DNA of 64,000 bases from Comamonadaceae bacterium 2FH (GTDB lineage Bacteria; Pseudomonadota; Gammaproteobacteria; Burkholderiales; Burkholderiaceae_C), in NCBI GenBank assembly GCA_005503335.1, contig SCMQ01000029.1, positions 1-64,000 of the forward strand, written 5' to 3'. Position 1 is the first letter of the stretch, and every line of letters begins with the position of its first letter. The notes under the pieces were generated by a model that did no database searches, was not told where the DNA came from, and worked only from the letters and a program-made list of their open reading frames with translations. Of the stretch, positions 1-9,218 are shown piece by piece. The position numbers and the translations under genes are program-made.

Positions 1-482
1 GCCGTGGGGGCGGCCTGGCGCGCGGGGGGCGGGTCCAGCAGCAGGGTGTAGTCGCGCACCAGCCGGCCCGAGGACCATTGGGTGCTGATCACCACGTCGA
101 GGAAGGGCTCGAGCATGGGCCGGCTGCTGGTCAGGCGCAGGTAGTGGCGCCCGTCGGGGTGGCGCTGCAGGCTGATCTGCACGCCGGCCAGTGCCGGGTT
201 GTAGTCCAGCCCGGCGGATTGGAAGGCCTCGGGCGAACCCAGGCCCACCTGCAGGCTGGCCGATTCCTCGGCGCTGATCTGCGGAATCTCGATCTCTGCC
301 CGCAGCGGGTCGCCCAGGGCCGAGTGCACGATGACTCGCCCCAGGGCCAGGGCCTGGGCGTCGGGAGGGCAGGCCAGGCCGGCAAGGACCGCGGCAGTGA
401 CCAGGCCCATGGCCCGGGGTGCTCGTTTATTCCTCAATTCATGCCCCTTCCCTGCGGTGTTGGCCAGCCATTTTCTTTTCAT
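1..482 (-). CDS. fimV: FimV-family pilus assembly / peptidoglycan-binding hub protein, N-terminal part
   Basis: The gene runs off the left edge, leaving about 160 residues. The chosen ATG at 482 gives a basic N-terminus (MKRKWLAN), a hydrophobic stretch near residues 25-38 ending at an Ala-rich cleavage region (DAQALA), then the typical FimV N-domain: LGRVIVHSALGDPLRAEIEI at about residues 48-66 and a region resembling LQVGLGSPEAF. FimV proteins are large inner-membrane/periplasmic organisers of type IV pili and polar complexes. The LysM and TPR parts would lie outside the window. Position directly downstream of asd is the usual betaproteobacterial order. Identification rests on the N-terminal motif and context. 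Confidence 0.88.
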   Translation of the reverse strand, partial: MKRKWLANTAGKGHELRNKRAPRAMGLVTAAVLAGLACPPDAQALALGRVIVHSALGDPLRAEIEIPQISAEESASLQVGLGSPEAFQSAGLDYNPALAGVQISLQRHPDGRHYLRLTSSRPMLEPFLDVVISTQWSSGRLVRDYTLLLDPPPARQAAPT

Positions 483-610
483 CGTGCGCCCGTGTGCCTC
501 GGCATAGAAAAACTGAAAATTGAAGGTAGCAGCAATGGCTTAGGCTGACAAGCTGAGACGATGCTTAACCTTCGGCCACGGCCGCGCAGGGGCCTTGCAG
601 CCGTTCTGCA

Positions 611-653
611 TGTTGTCCGGCGACAACGGGTTGTAACTGTGTGTCACAACCCG
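611..653 (-). terminator. Two tandem stem-loops downstream of asd
   Basis: GTTGTC/GACAAC (612-617 with 622-627) and CGGGTTGT/ACAACCCG (627-634 with 646-653) form adjacent hairpins in the 183-bp gap between asd and fimV. Neither is followed by a clear T-run on the minus strand, so a transcript-end or processing role is inferred only from position. Confidence 0.3.
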
Positions 654-665
654 TGTGCGTGGGGA

Positions 666-1796
666 TCAGGCCTCCAGCAGGATGCGCAGCATGCGGCGCA
701 GCGGCTCGGCCGCGCCCCACAGCAGCTGGTCGCCGATGGTGAAGGCGCCCAGGTACTCGGGGCCCATGGCCATCTTGCGGATGCGGCCGACCGGGATGGT
801 CAGCGTGCCGGTCACGGCCACCGGGGTCAGGTCCTGCATGGTGGCCTCGCGGTTGTTGGGGACGACCTTCACCCATTGGTTGTCGGCTGCGATCATGGCC
901 TCGATGTCGGCCACGGGCACGTCCTTCTTGAGCTTGAAGGTCAGGGCCTGGCTGTGGCAGCGCATGGCGCCGATGCGCACGCAGTAGCCGTCCACCGGCA
1001 CGGCGGCGTTGGCCAAGCCCTCGCCCTGGCCAAGGATCTTGTTGGTCTCGGCCATGCCCTTCCATTCTTCGCGGCTCATGCCGTTGCCCAGGTCCTTGTC
1101 GATCCAGGGGATCAGCGAGCCGCCCAGCGGCACGCCGAAATTGGCCTTCTCGGCATCTTCCAGCGTGCGCTGCTTTTCGATGACCTTGCGGTCGATGTCG
1201 AGGATGGCGCTCATGGGGTCGGCCAGCAGGTCGCGCACCTCGTGGTTCAGCGTGCCGAACTGGGCCAGCAGCTCGCGCATGTGCTGGGCGCCGCCGCCGG
1301 AGGCGGCCTGGTAGGTCTGGGTGCTCATCCACTCGACCAGACCGGCCTTGTAGAGCGCGCCCACGCCCATCAGCATGCAGCTGACCGTGCAGTTGCCGCC
1401 GATCCAGTTCCTGCCGCCCTTGGCCAGGGCGTTCTTGATCACGGGCAGGTTGACCGGGTCGAGCACGATGACCGCGTCGTCCTTCATGCGCAGCGTGGAG
1501 GCGGCGTCGATCCAGTGGCCGTTCCAGCCGGCGGCGCGCAGCTTGGGGAACACCTCGGTGGTGTAGTCGCCGCCCTGGGCGGTGAGGATGACGTCGCAGC
1601 GCTTGAGCGCCTCGATGCTGAACGCGTCCTGCAGCCGGGATTCGTTCCTGGCCATGGACGGCGCCTGGCCGCCGGCGTTGGAGGTGGAGAAGAACACCGG
1701 CTCGATGAGGCCGAAGTCGCCTTCCGCCTGCATGCGGTGCATCAGCACGGAGCCGACCATGCCGCGCCAGCCCACCAGTCCTACGAGTTTCGTCAT
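666..1796 (-). CDS. asd: Aspartate-semialdehyde dehydrogenase
   Basis: This enzyme reduces L-aspartyl-4-phosphate to aspartate semialdehyde with NADPH, the branch point for Lys/diaminopimelate, Thr, Met and Ile synthesis. The 376-residue length fits the Gram-negative Asd class. The NADP-binding [10 protein letters not shown] motif is at residues 9-18, and the catalytic Cys lies in GGNCTVS at about residue 136. It is transcribed on the minus strand ahead of fimV. About 200 bases upstream lies a short Thr/Ile/Lys-rich reading frame followed by mutually exclusive stem-loops, suggesting amino-acid-responsive control (separate entries). A purine-rich AAAGGG sits a few bases before the ATG. Confidence 0.97.
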   Translation of the reverse strand: MTKLVGLVGWRGMVGSVLMHRMQAEGDFGLIEPVFFSTSNAGGQAPSMARNESRLQDAFSIEALKRCDVILTAQGGDYTTEVFPKLRAAGWNGHWIDAASTLRMKDDAVIVLDPVNLPVIKNALAKGGRNWIGGNCTVSCMLMGVGALYKAGLVEWMSTQTYQAASGGGAQHMRELLAQFGTLNHEVRDLLADPMSAILDIDRKVIEKQRTLEDAEKANFGVPLGGSLIPWIDKDLGNGMSREEWKGMAETNKILGQGEGLANAAVPVDGYCVRIGAMRCHSQALTFKLKKDVPVADIEAMIAADNQWVKVVPNNREATMQDLTPVAVTGTLTIPVGRIRKMAMGPEYLGAFTIGDQLLWGAAEPLRRMLRILLEA

Positions 1797-1817
1797 GTCA
1801 ATGCCCTTTCAAAGTTA

Positions 1818-1861
1818 GAAACAGTGCCAGACCAAGCTGTTTCCCGGCTCGTCTGGCCGGG
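1818..1861 (-). promoter_or_regulatory. Attenuator-like set of alternative stem-loops in the asd 5' UTR
   Basis: Reading towards asd, three stems compete for the same bases: CCCGGC/GCCGGG (1843-1848 with 1856-1861), GCCAGAC/GTCTGGC (1826-1832 with 1851-1857) and GAAACAG/CTGTTTC (1818-1824 with 1837-1843). The first two share 1856-1857 and interlock, so they cannot both form. The last is followed by TAACTTT, a weak U-tract. They lie just after the stop of the Thr/Ile/Lys-rich small ORF. The pairings are seen directly; an attenuation role is inferred. Confidence 0.45.
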
Positions 1862-1887
1862 GAGGGCGCACGACGAACCAGGCTGGA

Positions 1888-1989
1888 TCAGCCCTTAATG
1901 GTCGTGGTTTTGATGGTGATCGCGCGCACGGCCACGCCTGCCGGGGTGGCAGGCGTCATGTTCAGGGTGAACGGGCGGGCGGCAAACAT
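1888..1989 (-). CDS. Putative asd leader peptide, 33 residues, Thr/Ile/Lys-rich end
   Basis: A 33-codon ORF precedes asd and ends with AITIKTTTIKG, in which nine of the last ten residues before the stop are Thr, Ile or Lys. These are end products of the aspartate pathway that asd feeds. A cluster of regulatory codons right before a stop, followed by alternative hairpins, is the layout of classic leader peptides such as thrL. The ATG lies only about 8 bases after a TACAAT -10 hexamer, so the message would be nearly leaderless; an internal Met at codon 11 is an alternative start. No Shine-Dalgarno is visible. Translation is unproven. Confidence 0.5.
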   Translation of the reverse strand: MFAARPFTLNMTPATPAGVAVRAITIKTTTIKG

Positions 1990-1997
1990 GGGCTGGA

Positions 1998-2003
1998 ATT
2001 GTA
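1998..2003 (-). promoter_or_regulatory. -10 hexamer (TACAAT) of the probable asd promoter
   Basis: TACAAT on the minus strand matches the sigma-70 consensus at 5 of 6 positions. No good -35 lies 16-18 bases upstream (nearest ACAGTA/GACAGT). Transcription would begin around 1990, immediately before the leader ORF. Confidence 0.4.
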
Positions 2004-2166
2004 GCGGAAGTGGCCCCGCGTACTGTCTCTGGCTGCCTTCGCGTTCTTGGCAAGGGCCGGCGGCCGATCAGTCACCTTCTGCACGGTAGCCTCGATGCGG
2101 CAGGTGGCCGCTAGCGGTCCACCCTCCTCTAGAATCGCGCTTCTCCACAAGACGAGTTCCCCTCTC

Positions 2167-2328
2167 ATGAGAGTCACCTTCGCTTCCCTCCTGCTCGCCA
2201 TGGCCCTGAGCGGCTGCGCCGTGTACACGCCCTCCGGGTCGGTTGTCATCGATCCCGTGCGCGTGGGCGTACCCGGCGGGCACGGACAGTTCTGCCCCCC
2301 TGGACAAGCGAAGAAGGGCAACTGCTGA
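2167..2328 (+). CDS. Small lipoprotein, 53 residues
   Basis: Not recognised as a named family. It starts with a short signal peptide ending in the lipobox ALSGC (Cys at about residue 18), followed by a mature part of about 36 residues containing GGHGQFCPPGQAKKGNC with two further cysteines. It should be lipidated and membrane anchored. It stands alone between divergent asd and convergent leuB. A TAGAAT -10-like element at 2130-2135 lies about 30 bases upstream, and a strong hairpin follows at 2352-2384. The PPGQAKKG(N/R)C tail is common among short proteobacterial lipoproteins of unknown role. Confidence 0.8.
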   Translation: MRVTFASLLLAMALSGCAVYTPSGSVVIDPVRVGVPGGHGQFCPPGQAKKGNC

Positions 2329-2351
2329 GGCGTTGGTTGGGACAGGTTCAA

Positions 2352-2384
2352 ACAAGAAGGCAGCCCTTCGGGCTGCCTTCTTGT
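2352..2384. terminator. Bidirectional terminator between the small lipoprotein and leuB
   Basis: A perfect 15-bp stem (2352-2366 with 2370-2384; CAAGAAGGCAGCCC arm, TTC loop) sits between convergent genes. T-rich bases at the end of each arm make it usable in both directions. Confidence 0.85.
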
Positions 2385-2407
2385 CTTGGGCAAGGGCCTG
2401 AGCCGGG

Positions 2408-3478
2408 TCAGCCCAGCGCCTTGACCACGGCATCGCCCATTTCGCGGGTGCCGACCCGGGTAGCGCCTTCCGACCAGATGTCCGCCGTGCGCAGGCCCGA
2501 GGCGAGCACCTGCTTGACCGCGGTTTCAATGCGGTCGGCGGCTTCGGGCTGGTTGAGGGAGAAGCGGAGCATCATGGCGGCGGACAGTATCGTCGCCAGC
2601 GGGTTGGCCACTCCCTTGCCCGCGATGTCGGGCGCGCTGCCGTGGCTGGGCTCGTACAGGCCCTGGCTGGCCGAATTGAGCGAGGCCGAGGGCAGCATGC
2701 CGATCGATCCCGTGAGCATGGCGGCCTCGTCCGAGAGGATGTCGCCGAACATGTTGCCGGTGACCACCACGTCGAACTTCTTGGGCGCCTTGACCAGTTG
2801 CATGGCCGCGTTGTCCACGTACATGTGCTCGAGCGCTACGTCGGGGTAGTCCTTGTGCACCTCGGTCACCACGTCCTTCCAGAACTGGAAGGTCTCGAGC
2901 ACGTTGGCCTTGTCCACGCTGGTGAGCTTCTTGCCGCGCTTGCGCGCGGCCTGGAAGGCGACATGGGCGATGCGCTCGATCTCGGGCCGGCTGTAGCGCA
3001 TGGTGTCGAAGGCTTCCTCGGCGCCGGGGAAATGGCCGTCCACCGCGGTGCGGCGGCCGCGCGGCTGGCCGAAGTAGATGTCGCCGGTGAGCTCGCGGAT
3101 GATCAGGATGTCCAGGCCGGCGATCAGCTCGGGCTTGAGGCTGGAGGCGCCGACCAGCTGCTCGTAGCAGATGGCCGGGCGGAAGTTGGCGAACAGGCCC
3201 AGGTTCTTGCGCAGGCCCAGGATGGCCTGTTCGGGGCGCAGCGGACGGTCGAGCTTGTCGTACTTCCAGTCGCCGACGGCGCCGAACAGCACGGCGTCGG
3301 CCTCCTTGGCGAGCTTGAGCGTGGAATCGGGCAGGGGGTGGCCATGCGCCTCGTAGGCGGCTCCGCCGACCAGGGCCTGCTCCATTTCGAACTGGAGGTC
3401 CAGCACCTGGAGGACCTTGACCGCTTCGGCGACGATCTCGGTGCCTATGCCGTCACCGGGGAGAACTGCGATTTTCAT
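2408..3478 (-). CDS. leuB: 3-isopropylmalate dehydrogenase
   Basis: It oxidises and decarboxylates 3-isopropylmalate to 2-oxoisocaproate with NAD+, the third leucine-specific step. The 356-residue length is standard. The N-terminus [14 protein letters not shown] and the C-terminal [20 protein letters not shown] metal/substrate motif of the isocitrate/isopropylmalate dehydrogenase family are intact. It is the last gene of the leuC-ecn-leuD-leuB series, 26 bases after leuD, and ends before the hairpin at 2352-2384. Confidence 0.97.
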   Translation of the reverse strand: MKIAVLPGDGIGTEIVAEAVKVLQVLDLQFEMEQALVGGAAYEAHGHPLPDSTLKLAKEADAVLFGAVGDWKYDKLDRPLRPEQAILGLRKNLGLFANFRPAICYEQLVGASSLKPELIAGLDILIIRELTGDIYFGQPRGRRTAVDGHFPGAEEAFDTMRYSRPEIERIAHVAFQAARKRGKKLTSVDKANVLETFQFWKDVVTEVHKDYPDVALEHMYVDNAAMQLVKAPKKFDVVVTGNMFGDILSDEAAMLTGSIGMLPSASLNSASQGLYEPSHGSAPDIAGKGVANPLATILSAAMMLRFSLNQPEAADRIETAVKQVLASGLRTADIWSEGATRVGTREMGDAVVKALG

Positions 3479-3504
3479 GAGGGGTTCCGTTGTAGAGGGG
3501 CGGC

Positions 3505-4155
3505 TCAGGGCGCCATGGTGTGGGCCAGCCAGGGCTTGGTGGCCAGGCGCTCGGCTTCATAGGCCTTGATCTTGTCGGCCTGGCGCAGGGTCAGGCCGAT
3601 GTCGTCGAAGCCGTTGAGCAGGCAGTACTTGCGGAAGGGCTGGACCTCGAAGGGGATCTCCTGGCCCTGGGGCTCGATGACCACCTGGCGCTCCAGGTCG
3701 ACGGTCAGCTGGAAGCCGGGGAAGGCCGCCACCTCGTTGAACAGCCGGTCCACCTGGGACTCGGGCAGAACGATGGGCAGCAGGCCGTTCTTGAAGCAGT
3801 TGTTGAAGAAGATGTCGGCGAAGCTGGGCGCGATGATGGCGCGAAAGCCGTACTGGTCGATGGCCCAGGGCGCATGCTCGCGCGAGGAGCCGCAGCCGAA
3901 GTTCTTGCGCGCCAGCAGGACGGAGGCGCCGGCGTAGCGCGGCTGGTTGAGCACGAAGTCGGGGTTGGGCTTGCGGCCGGCCGGGTCCTGGCCCGGTTCG
4001 CCATGGTCGAGGTAGCGCCACTCGTCGAACAGGTTGGGGCCGAAGCCGGTCTTCTTGATCGACTTGAGGAATTGCTTGGGGATGATGGCGTCGGTGTCGA
4101 CGTTCTCGCGGTCCATCGGGGCCACCAGGCCCTTGTGCACGGTGAACTTGTTCAT
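3505..4155 (-). CDS. leuD: 3-isopropylmalate dehydratase small subunit
   Basis: The small subunit carries the swivel domain of isopropylmalate isomerase. The start [26 protein letters not shown] was chosen because it gives the family N-terminus and a 216-residue product; a longer frame would add nine unconserved residues. The [15 protein letters not shown] motif is intact. It begins 4 bases after the entericidin-like gene and is followed by leuB, consistent with co-transcription. Confidence 0.96.
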   Translation of the reverse strand: MNKFTVHKGLVAPMDRENVDTDAIIPKQFLKSIKKTGFGPNLFDEWRYLDHGEPGQDPAGRKPNPDFVLNQPRYAGASVLLARKNFGCGSSREHAPWAIDQYGFRAIIAPSFADIFFNNCFKNGLLPIVLPESQVDRLFNEVAAFPGFQLTVDLERQVVIEPQGQEIPFEVQPFRKYCLLNGFDDIGLTLRQADKIKAYEAERLATKPWLAHTMAP

Positions 4156-4159
4156 GGCT

Positions 4160-4288
4160 TTATTTCTTGGCGGCGTTTTCAATGGCCGAGCCGGCGCTGC
4201 CGATGTCCTGGCCGATGCCGCGCACCGTGTTGCAGCCGGTCAGCGCGAGCAGGAAGGTGAGGGTGATCAGCGTGATGACTTTCTTCAT
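4160..4288 (-). CDS. Entericidin-like small lipoprotein
   Basis: A 42-residue product with the signal sequence [19 protein letters not shown] (lipobox LTGC, Cys19) and a short mature peptide [23 protein letters not shown], the amphipathic Gly/Ala pattern of the entericidin A/B family. Entericidins are toxin/antidote lipoproteins in enterobacteria; their role in Burkholderiales is not established. It is embedded 11 bases after leuC and 4 bases before leuD, so it must be translated with the leucine operon. The family call rests on pattern and length. Confidence 0.85.
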   Translation of the reverse strand: MKKVITLITLTFLLALTGCNTVRGIGQDIGSAGSAIENAAKK

Positions 4289-4299
4289 GGTGCTTGCTT

Positions 4300-5721
4300 T
4301 CAGGCGAATTGACGGACATCGACGAAATGGCCGTGCACGGCGGCCGCGGCGGCCATGGCCGGGCTCACCAGGTGGGTGCGGCCACCCGCGCCCTGACGGC
4401 CCTCGAAGTTGCGGTTGCTGGTCGAGGCGCAGCGTTCGCCCGGCTCCAGCCGGTCGGCGTTCATGGCCAGGCACATCGAGCAGCCGGGCTCGCGCCACTC
4501 GAAGCCGGCGGCCTTGAAGATCTGGTCCAGGCCCTCGCGCTCGGCCTGCTCCTTGACCACGCCCGAACCGGGCACGACCATGGCCAGCTTGACGTTCCTG
4601 GCCACCTTCTGGCCCAGCTTCTTGACCACGGCGGCGGCCTCGCGCATGTCCTCGATGCGGCTGTTGGTGCAGGAGCCGATGAAGACCTTGTCGACATGGA
4701 TGTCGGCGAGCGGCTTGCCGGGCGTCAGGCCCATGTAGCTCAGGGCGCGCTCCATGGCGCCGCGCTTGTTGGCGTCCTTTTCCTTGTCGGGATCGGGCAC
4801 GCGCGCGTCTATGCCCAGCACCATCTCGGGCGAGGTGCCCCAGGTGACCTGAGGGAGGATCTGCGCCGCGTCCAGCTCGACCACGGTGTCGAATTTCGCA
4901 TCGGTATCCGAGTGCAGGCCGCGCCAGTAGGCCACGGCCTGCTCCCACTCCACGCCGGTGGGCGAGAGCGGGCGGCCCTTGACGTACTCGATGGTCTTGT
5001 CGTCGACCGCGACCAGGCCGGCGCGCGCACCGGCCTCGATGGCCATGTTGCAGACCGTCATGCGGCCTTCCACGCTGAGGGCGCGGATCGCCGAGCCGGC
5101 GAACTCGATGGTGTAGCCGGTGCCGCCGGCCGTGCCTATCTTGCCGATGATGGCCAGCACGATGTCCTTGGCGGTCACGCCGCGGGCCAGCTGGCCTTCC
5201 ACCTTGACGAGCATGTTCCTGGCCTTCTTGGCCAGCAGGGTCTGGGTGGCCAGCACATGCTCGACCTCGCTGGTGCCTATGCCGTGCGCCAGCGCGCCGA
5301 AGGCGCCGTGGGTCGAGGTGTGCGAGTCGCCGCAGACCACGGTCATGCCGGGCAGGGTTGCGCCGCTCTCGGGGCCGATCACGTGCACGATGCCCTGGCG
5401 CTTGGACAGGAAGGGGAAGTAGGCGGCCGAGCCGAACTCGCCGATGTTCTTGTCCAGCGTCGTGACCTGCTCCTTGCTGATCGGGTCGGCGATGCCGTCG
5501 TAGCCGCGTTCCCAGCCGGTGGTCGGGGTGTTGTGGTCGGCCGTGGCGACCACCGAGCTCACGCGCCAGACCTTGCGGTGCGCCTGGCGCAGGCCCTCGA
5601 AGGCCTGCGGGCTGGTGACCTCGTGCACCAGGTGGCGGTCGATGTAGAGGATGGCCGTGCCGTCCTCCTCGGTGTGGACGACATGCTCGTCCCAGATCTT
5701 GTCGTAGAGGGTGCGTCCCAT
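4300..5721 (-). CDS. leuC: 3-isopropylmalate dehydratase large subunit
   Basis: With LeuD it isomerises 2- to 3-isopropylmalate. The start [15 protein letters not shown] gives 473 residues, the family length. Cluster ligands of the aconitase superfamily are visible in [11 protein letters not shown] and GCSMCLAMN, and [12 protein letters not shown] is present. It follows the LysR gene by 26 bases on the same strand, so the regulator and leuCDB may share a message. Confidence 0.97.
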   Translation of the reverse strand: MGRTLYDKIWDEHVVHTEEDGTAILYIDRHLVHEVTSPQAFEGLRQAHRKVWRVSSVVATADHNTPTTGWERGYDGIADPISKEQVTTLDKNIGEFGSAAYFPFLSKRQGIVHVIGPESGATLPGMTVVCGDSHTSTHGAFGALAHGIGTSEVEHVLATQTLLAKKARNMLVKVEGQLARGVTAKDIVLAIIGKIGTAGGTGYTIEFAGSAIRALSVEGRMTVCNMAIEAGARAGLVAVDDKTIEYVKGRPLSPTGVEWEQAVAYWRGLHSDTDAKFDTVVELDAAQILPQVTWGTSPEMVLGIDARVPDPDKEKDANKRGAMERALSYMGLTPGKPLADIHVDKVFIGSCTNSRIEDMREAAAVVKKLGQKVARNVKLAMVVPGSGVVKEQAEREGLDQIFKAAGFEWREPGCSMCLAMNADRLEPGERCASTSNRNFEGRQGAGGRTHLVSPAMAAAAAVHGHFVDVRQFA

Positions 5722-5747
5722 GGTCTTTCCTTGGCAGATCGATGATT

Positions 5748-6689
5748 TTATGCGGGGGTGGTATTGGTGGCGAGGTGGTCGACCAGCAGGCGCGCCGTCA
5801 CGGGCAGGCTGGAGAAGTCGCGTGCCACCAGCTGCAGCTGGCGCCGGGCCCAGTCGTCGGTCAGCGTCACGGCCTCCAGGTCGCCGACGCCGTGCATGAG
5901 CTCGAAGGCGCGCTGGGGCATGACGCCCAGGCCCAGGCCGTTGTGGATCATGCGGCACATGGCGTCCAGGCCGGTGACGTGGATGCGCAGCCTGATCGTG
6001 CGCCCTTGCTGGGCGGCGGCCTGGCGCATGGCCAGGTAGATCGAGCTGTTGGCGTGCAGGCCGACCTGGTCGTAGTCCAGGCTGGCCTCGAAGGGGATGG
6101 GGCCCTGGGCCGCCAGCGCGTGGCCGCGCGGCACGATCAGTACCAGGCGGTCCTGGCGGTAGGGGCGGGCCTGCAGATTGCCCGAGGCCGGCGTGGCTTG
6201 CGCGCTGGCGTTGCAGATGCCCAGATCGGCCGCGCCTTCCTGTACGGCGCGCACCACCTCGCTGCTCAGGTGCTCCTCGAGGTCGATCTTGACCTCGCCG
6301 TGCTGGCGGATGAAGGCGCCCAGGTCCTCGGGCAGGAACTGCACGATGGCCGAGATGCTGGCGTGCACGCGCACATGGCCGCGCACGCCGTCGGCGTACT
6401 CGCTGAGCTCGCCCTGCATCTTCTCCAGGCTGAACAGCACGCTGCGGGCGTGGTGCAGCAGGCTCTCGCCGGCCGGCGTGAGGTCCACGCCGCGCGTGTG
6501 GCGGTACAGCAACGGCGCGCCCAGCGTGGCCTCGAGGTCCGACAGCCGCTTGCTCACGGCCGAGGCGGCGATGAACTCGCGCTCGGCCGCGCGGCCTATG
6601 CTGCCGAGCTCGCAGACGGCCACGAACAGCTGCAGCGAGGTCAGGTCGATACGGCGGGCGAAGTTGCGCTCGGAGGGCTTCATCTGCAT
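5748..6689 (-). CDS. LysR-family transcriptional regulator upstream of leuC
   Basis: A typical LTTR of about 313 residues: N-terminal winged helix ([22 protein letters not shown] ... [14 protein letters not shown]) and a C-terminal substrate-binding domain. MQMKPSERN at 6689 or MKPSERN at 6683 fits; a longer upstream frame would run through the 6693-6717 dyad and is less likely. The effector is unknown. It is transcribed towards leuC rather than divergently, which is less usual for an LTTR and its target. A perfect 10-bp dyad lies directly before the start codon and may be an autoregulatory site. Confidence 0.9.
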   Translation of the reverse strand: MQMKPSERNFARRIDLTSLQLFVAVCELGSIGRAAEREFIAASAVSKRLSDLEATLGAPLLYRHTRGVDLTPAGESLLHHARSVLFSLEKMQGELSEYADGVRGHVRVHASISAIVQFLPEDLGAFIRQHGEVKIDLEEHLSSEVVRAVQEGAADLGICNASAQATPASGNLQARPYRQDRLVLIVPRGHALAAQGPIPFEASLDYDQVGLHANSSIYLAMRQAAAQQGRTIRLRIHVTGLDAMCRMIHNGLGLGVMPQRAFELMHGVGDLEAVTLTDDWARRQLQLVARDFSSLPVTARLLVDHLATNTTPA

Positions 6690-6692
6690 AAA

Positions 6693-6717
6693 AAGTCTTC
6701 TCGAATGGAGAAGACTT
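6693..6717. promoter_or_regulatory. 10-bp perfect dyad before the LysR start
   Basis: AAGTCTTCTC and GAGAAGACTT are separated by GAATG. It lies 4 bases before the LysR start and about 70 bases after the gltA terminator, so it could be an operator or a 5' UTR hairpin. It has no T-run. Confidence 0.55.
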
Positions 6718-6786
6718 CGTATTTTGAGCCTTAATTCATAACTTCGCCATCGTGAAGCAAGATGGCTGTCTTCGCGCCGACCGATC

Positions 6787-6821
6787 AAAAAAAGCCCGCC
6801 GGCGCAGGGCGCGGGCGGGCT
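6787..6821 (-). terminator. Rho-independent terminator of gltA
   Basis: On the minus strand AGCCCGCC pairs with GGCGGGCT and is followed by seven T residues, 19 bases after the gltA stop. This is the clearest terminator in the window and separates the sdh-gltA unit from the LysR-leu unit. Confidence 0.9.
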
Positions 6822-6839
6822 GGGAGGGGCGGGGTGCCG

Positions 6840-8150
6840 TCAGGCCTTGGCCATGGTCGGCACGTCGCGGCGCGGCGAGCCGGTGAACAGCTGGCGCGGG
6901 CGGCCGATCTTGTACTCGGGGTCGCTGATCATCTCGTTGAGCTGGGCGATCCAGCCCACGGTGCGGGCCAGCGCGAAGATGCCGGTGAACAGGTTGACCG
7001 GGATGCCGATGGCGCGCTGCACGATGCCGGAGTAGAAGTCCACGTTCGGGTAGAGCTTGCGCTGCACGAAGTAGTCGTCCTCCAGGGCGATCTTCTCGAG
7101 CTGCTTGGCCAGCGCGAACAGCGGGTCCTTCTCCAGGCCCAGCTCGGCCAGCACCTCGTTGCAGGTCTCCTGCATCAGCTTGGCGCGCGGGTCGTAGTTC
7201 TTGTACACGCGGTGGCCGAAGCCCATCAGCTTGACGCCGGAGTTCTTGTCCTTGACCTGGTTCATGAACTCGCCGACCTTGGCCACGCCGCCCATCTTCT
7301 GGATGTCTTCCAGCATGTTCAGGCAGGCCTCGTTGGCGCCGCCGTGGGCCGGGCCCCAGAGGCAGGCCACGCCGGCCGCGATGGCCGCGAACGGGTTGGT
7401 GCCAGAGGAGCCGCACAGGCGCACGGTGGAGGTGGAGGCGTTCTGCTCGTGGTCGGCGTGCAGGATGAAGATGCGGTCCAGCGCGCGCTCGAGCACCGGG
7501 TTGACCTTGTAGTCCTCGCAGGGCACGCCGAACATCATGCGCAGGAAGTTGCCGGAGTAGGACAGGTCGTTGCGCGGGTACATGTAGGGCTGGCCGATGC
7601 CGTACTTGTAGGCCATGGCGACCAGCGTGGGCATCTTGGCGATCAGGCGGATGGCCGAGATGTCGCGGTGCTGCGGGTTGTTGATGTCGGTGCTGTCGTG
7701 GTAGAAGGCCGACATCGCGCCGACCAGGCCGGTCAGCACGGCCATGGGGTGGGCGTCGCGGCGGAAGCCGCGCAGGAAGAACTGCAGCTGCTCGTTGACC
7801 ATGGTATGGTTGATCACGAGCTTGTGGAAGTCGGCGCGCTGGGTCGCGTCGGGCAGGTCGCCCTTGAGCAGCAGGTAGCAGGTGTCGAGGTAGTCGCACT
7901 GCGAGGCGATCTGCTCGATCGGGTAGCCGCGGTACAGCAGCTCGCCCTTGTCGCCGTCGATGTAGGTGATGGACGACTGGCAGGAGGCCGTGGACAGGAA
8001 GCCCGGGTCGTAGGTGAACATGCCGGTCTGGGCGTAGAGCTTGCGGATGTCGATCACATCCGGGCCGATGCTGCCGTGATAGACCGGCAGGTCGACGCTG
8101 GGGCTGCCGTTGCTGAACGACAGGGTGGCTTTATTGTCAGCAAGTTTCAT
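6840..8150 (-). CDS. gltA: Citrate synthase (type II, hexameric)
   Basis: It condenses acetyl-CoA and oxaloacetate to citrate. The 436-residue length and [12 protein letters not shown] start match the Gram-negative type. Active-site motifs are intact: [23 protein letters not shown] and [14 protein letters not shown]. It is the distal gene of sdhCDAB-sdhE-gltA on the minus strand, 66 bases after sdhE, and ends at a strong terminator. Confidence 0.98.
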   Translation of the reverse strand: MKLADNKATLSFSNGSPSVDLPVYHGSIGPDVIDIRKLYAQTGMFTYDPGFLSTASCQSSITYIDGDKGELLYRGYPIEQIASQCDYLDTCYLLLKGDLPDATQRADFHKLVINHTMVNEQLQFFLRGFRRDAHPMAVLTGLVGAMSAFYHDSTDINNPQHRDISAIRLIAKMPTLVAMAYKYGIGQPYMYPRNDLSYSGNFLRMMFGVPCEDYKVNPVLERALDRIFILHADHEQNASTSTVRLCGSSGTNPFAAIAAGVACLWGPAHGGANEACLNMLEDIQKMGGVAKVGEFMNQVKDKNSGVKLMGFGHRVYKNYDPRAKLMQETCNEVLAELGLEKDPLFALAKQLEKIALEDDYFVQRKLYPNVDFYSGIVQRAIGIPVNLFTGIFALARTVGWIAQLNEMISDPEYKIGRPRQLFTGSPRRDVPTMAKA

Positions 8151-8216
8151 TTCGCGATTTCCTGAAAAGTTGACCCAACAATTCCGGCGGGATGCTGCGG
8201 AGGGCGCCCGAAGGCG

Positions 8217-8480
8217 TCAATTCCTGAGCATTGCCAGCACTTCACGTACTTCTTCTGTGTCGATCTCCGCCGCTGGCTCCTTGCGCCTGAGCAGCAGGTC
8301 CAGCAGGTCGTTGTCCGCCAGGTCCATCAGCACGGTGAGGCCCTGGGCATGGCCCACGGTCAGACCGCTCTCGTGGCGGGCAAAGAAGCGCTCGATGAAC
8401 AGGTCGTTCTCGAGCAGGCCGCGGCGGCAGCGCCACCTGAGCTTGCTCAAGCTGCGTTCATCGAGGCGTTCTTGGTTCAT
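8217..8480 (-). CDS. sdhE: FAD assembly factor SdhE (DUF339)
   Basis: An 87-residue protein with the RGLLEND version of the conserved RGxxE motif near residues 20-26, which members of this family use to promote covalent flavinylation of SdhA. It starts 10 bases after sdhB ends and precedes gltA, the normal betaproteobacterial position. Confidence 0.93.
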   Translation of the reverse strand: MNQERLDERSLSKLRWRCRRGLLENDLFIERFFARHESGLTVGHAQGLTVLMDLADNDLLDLLLRRKEPAAEIDTEEVREVLAMLRN

Positions 8481-8490
8481 GCGAGCGTCC

Positions 8491-9195
8491 TCAGACGGCG
8501 CGACGCACCATCAGTTCCTTGATCTTGCCGATGGCCTTGGTCGGATTCAAGCCCTTGGGGCACACGTCCACGCAGTTCATGATGGTGTGGCAGCGGAACA
8601 GGCGGTACGGGTCCTCGAGGTTGTCCAGGCGCTCGCCGGTGGCCTCGTCGCGGCTGTCGGCGATGAAGCGGTAGGCCTGCAGCAGACCGGCCGGACCGAC
8701 GAACTTGTCGGGGTTCCACCAGAAGCTGGGGCAGCTGGTCGAGCAGCTGGCGCACAGGATGCACTCGTACAGGCCGTCGAGCTCCTCGCGCTCCTCGGGG
8801 GACTGCAGGCGCTCCTTCTCGGGCGGAATGTTGTCGTTGATCAGGTAGGGCTTGATCGAGTGGTACTGCTTGAAGAACTGCGTCATGTCCACGATCAGGT
8901 CGCGAATCACGGGCAGGCCGGGCAGCGGCTTGAGCACGATGGTGCCCTTGAGCGTGTTCATGTTGGTGAGGCACGCCAGGCCGTTCTTGCCGTTGATGTT
9001 CATCGCGTCGGAGCCGCACACGCCTTCGCGGCAAGAGCGGCGGAACGAGATGCTGGGGTCCTGCTCCTTGAGCTTGATCAGCGCGTCCAGCAGCATGCGC
9101 TCGTGGCCGTCGAGCTCGATCTCGATGGTCTGCATGTAGGGCTTGGCGTCCTTGTCGGGATCGTAGCGGTAGATCTGGAAAGTGCGTTTTTGCAT
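8491..9195 (-). CDS. sdhB: Succinate dehydrogenase iron-sulfur subunit
   Basis: A 234-residue subunit passing electrons from the SdhA flavin to quinone. Three cluster motifs are visible: [21 protein letters not shown] for [2Fe-2S], and [12 protein letters not shown] plus [12 protein letters not shown] for the [4Fe-4S] and [3Fe-4S] centres. The start [14 protein letters not shown] was chosen over an open frame that runs back antisense of sdhA. It follows sdhA by 23 bases. Confidence 0.97.
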   Translation of the reverse strand: MQKRTFQIYRYDPDKDAKPYMQTIEIELDGHERMLLDALIKLKEQDPSISFRRSCREGVCGSDAMNINGKNGLACLTNMNTLKGTIVLKPLPGLPVIRDLIVDMTQFFKQYHSIKPYLINDNIPPEKERLQSPEEREELDGLYECILCASCSTSCPSFWWNPDKFVGPAGLLQAYRFIADSRDEATGERLDNLEDPYRLFRCHTIMNCVDVCPKGLNPTKAIGKIKELMVRRAV

Positions 9196-9218
9196 GATGG
9201 GTTCTCTTGCGTGACGGC

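Noticed and set aside
131-385. 84-residue minus-strand ORF at the left edge
   Set aside because: It is an out-of-frame reading of fimV; the true fimV frame is open to the window edge and has family motifs.
4300-5958. 552-residue extended LeuC frame
   Set aside because: The first 79 residues read out of frame through the LysR gene; LeuC starts at MGRTLYDK (5721).
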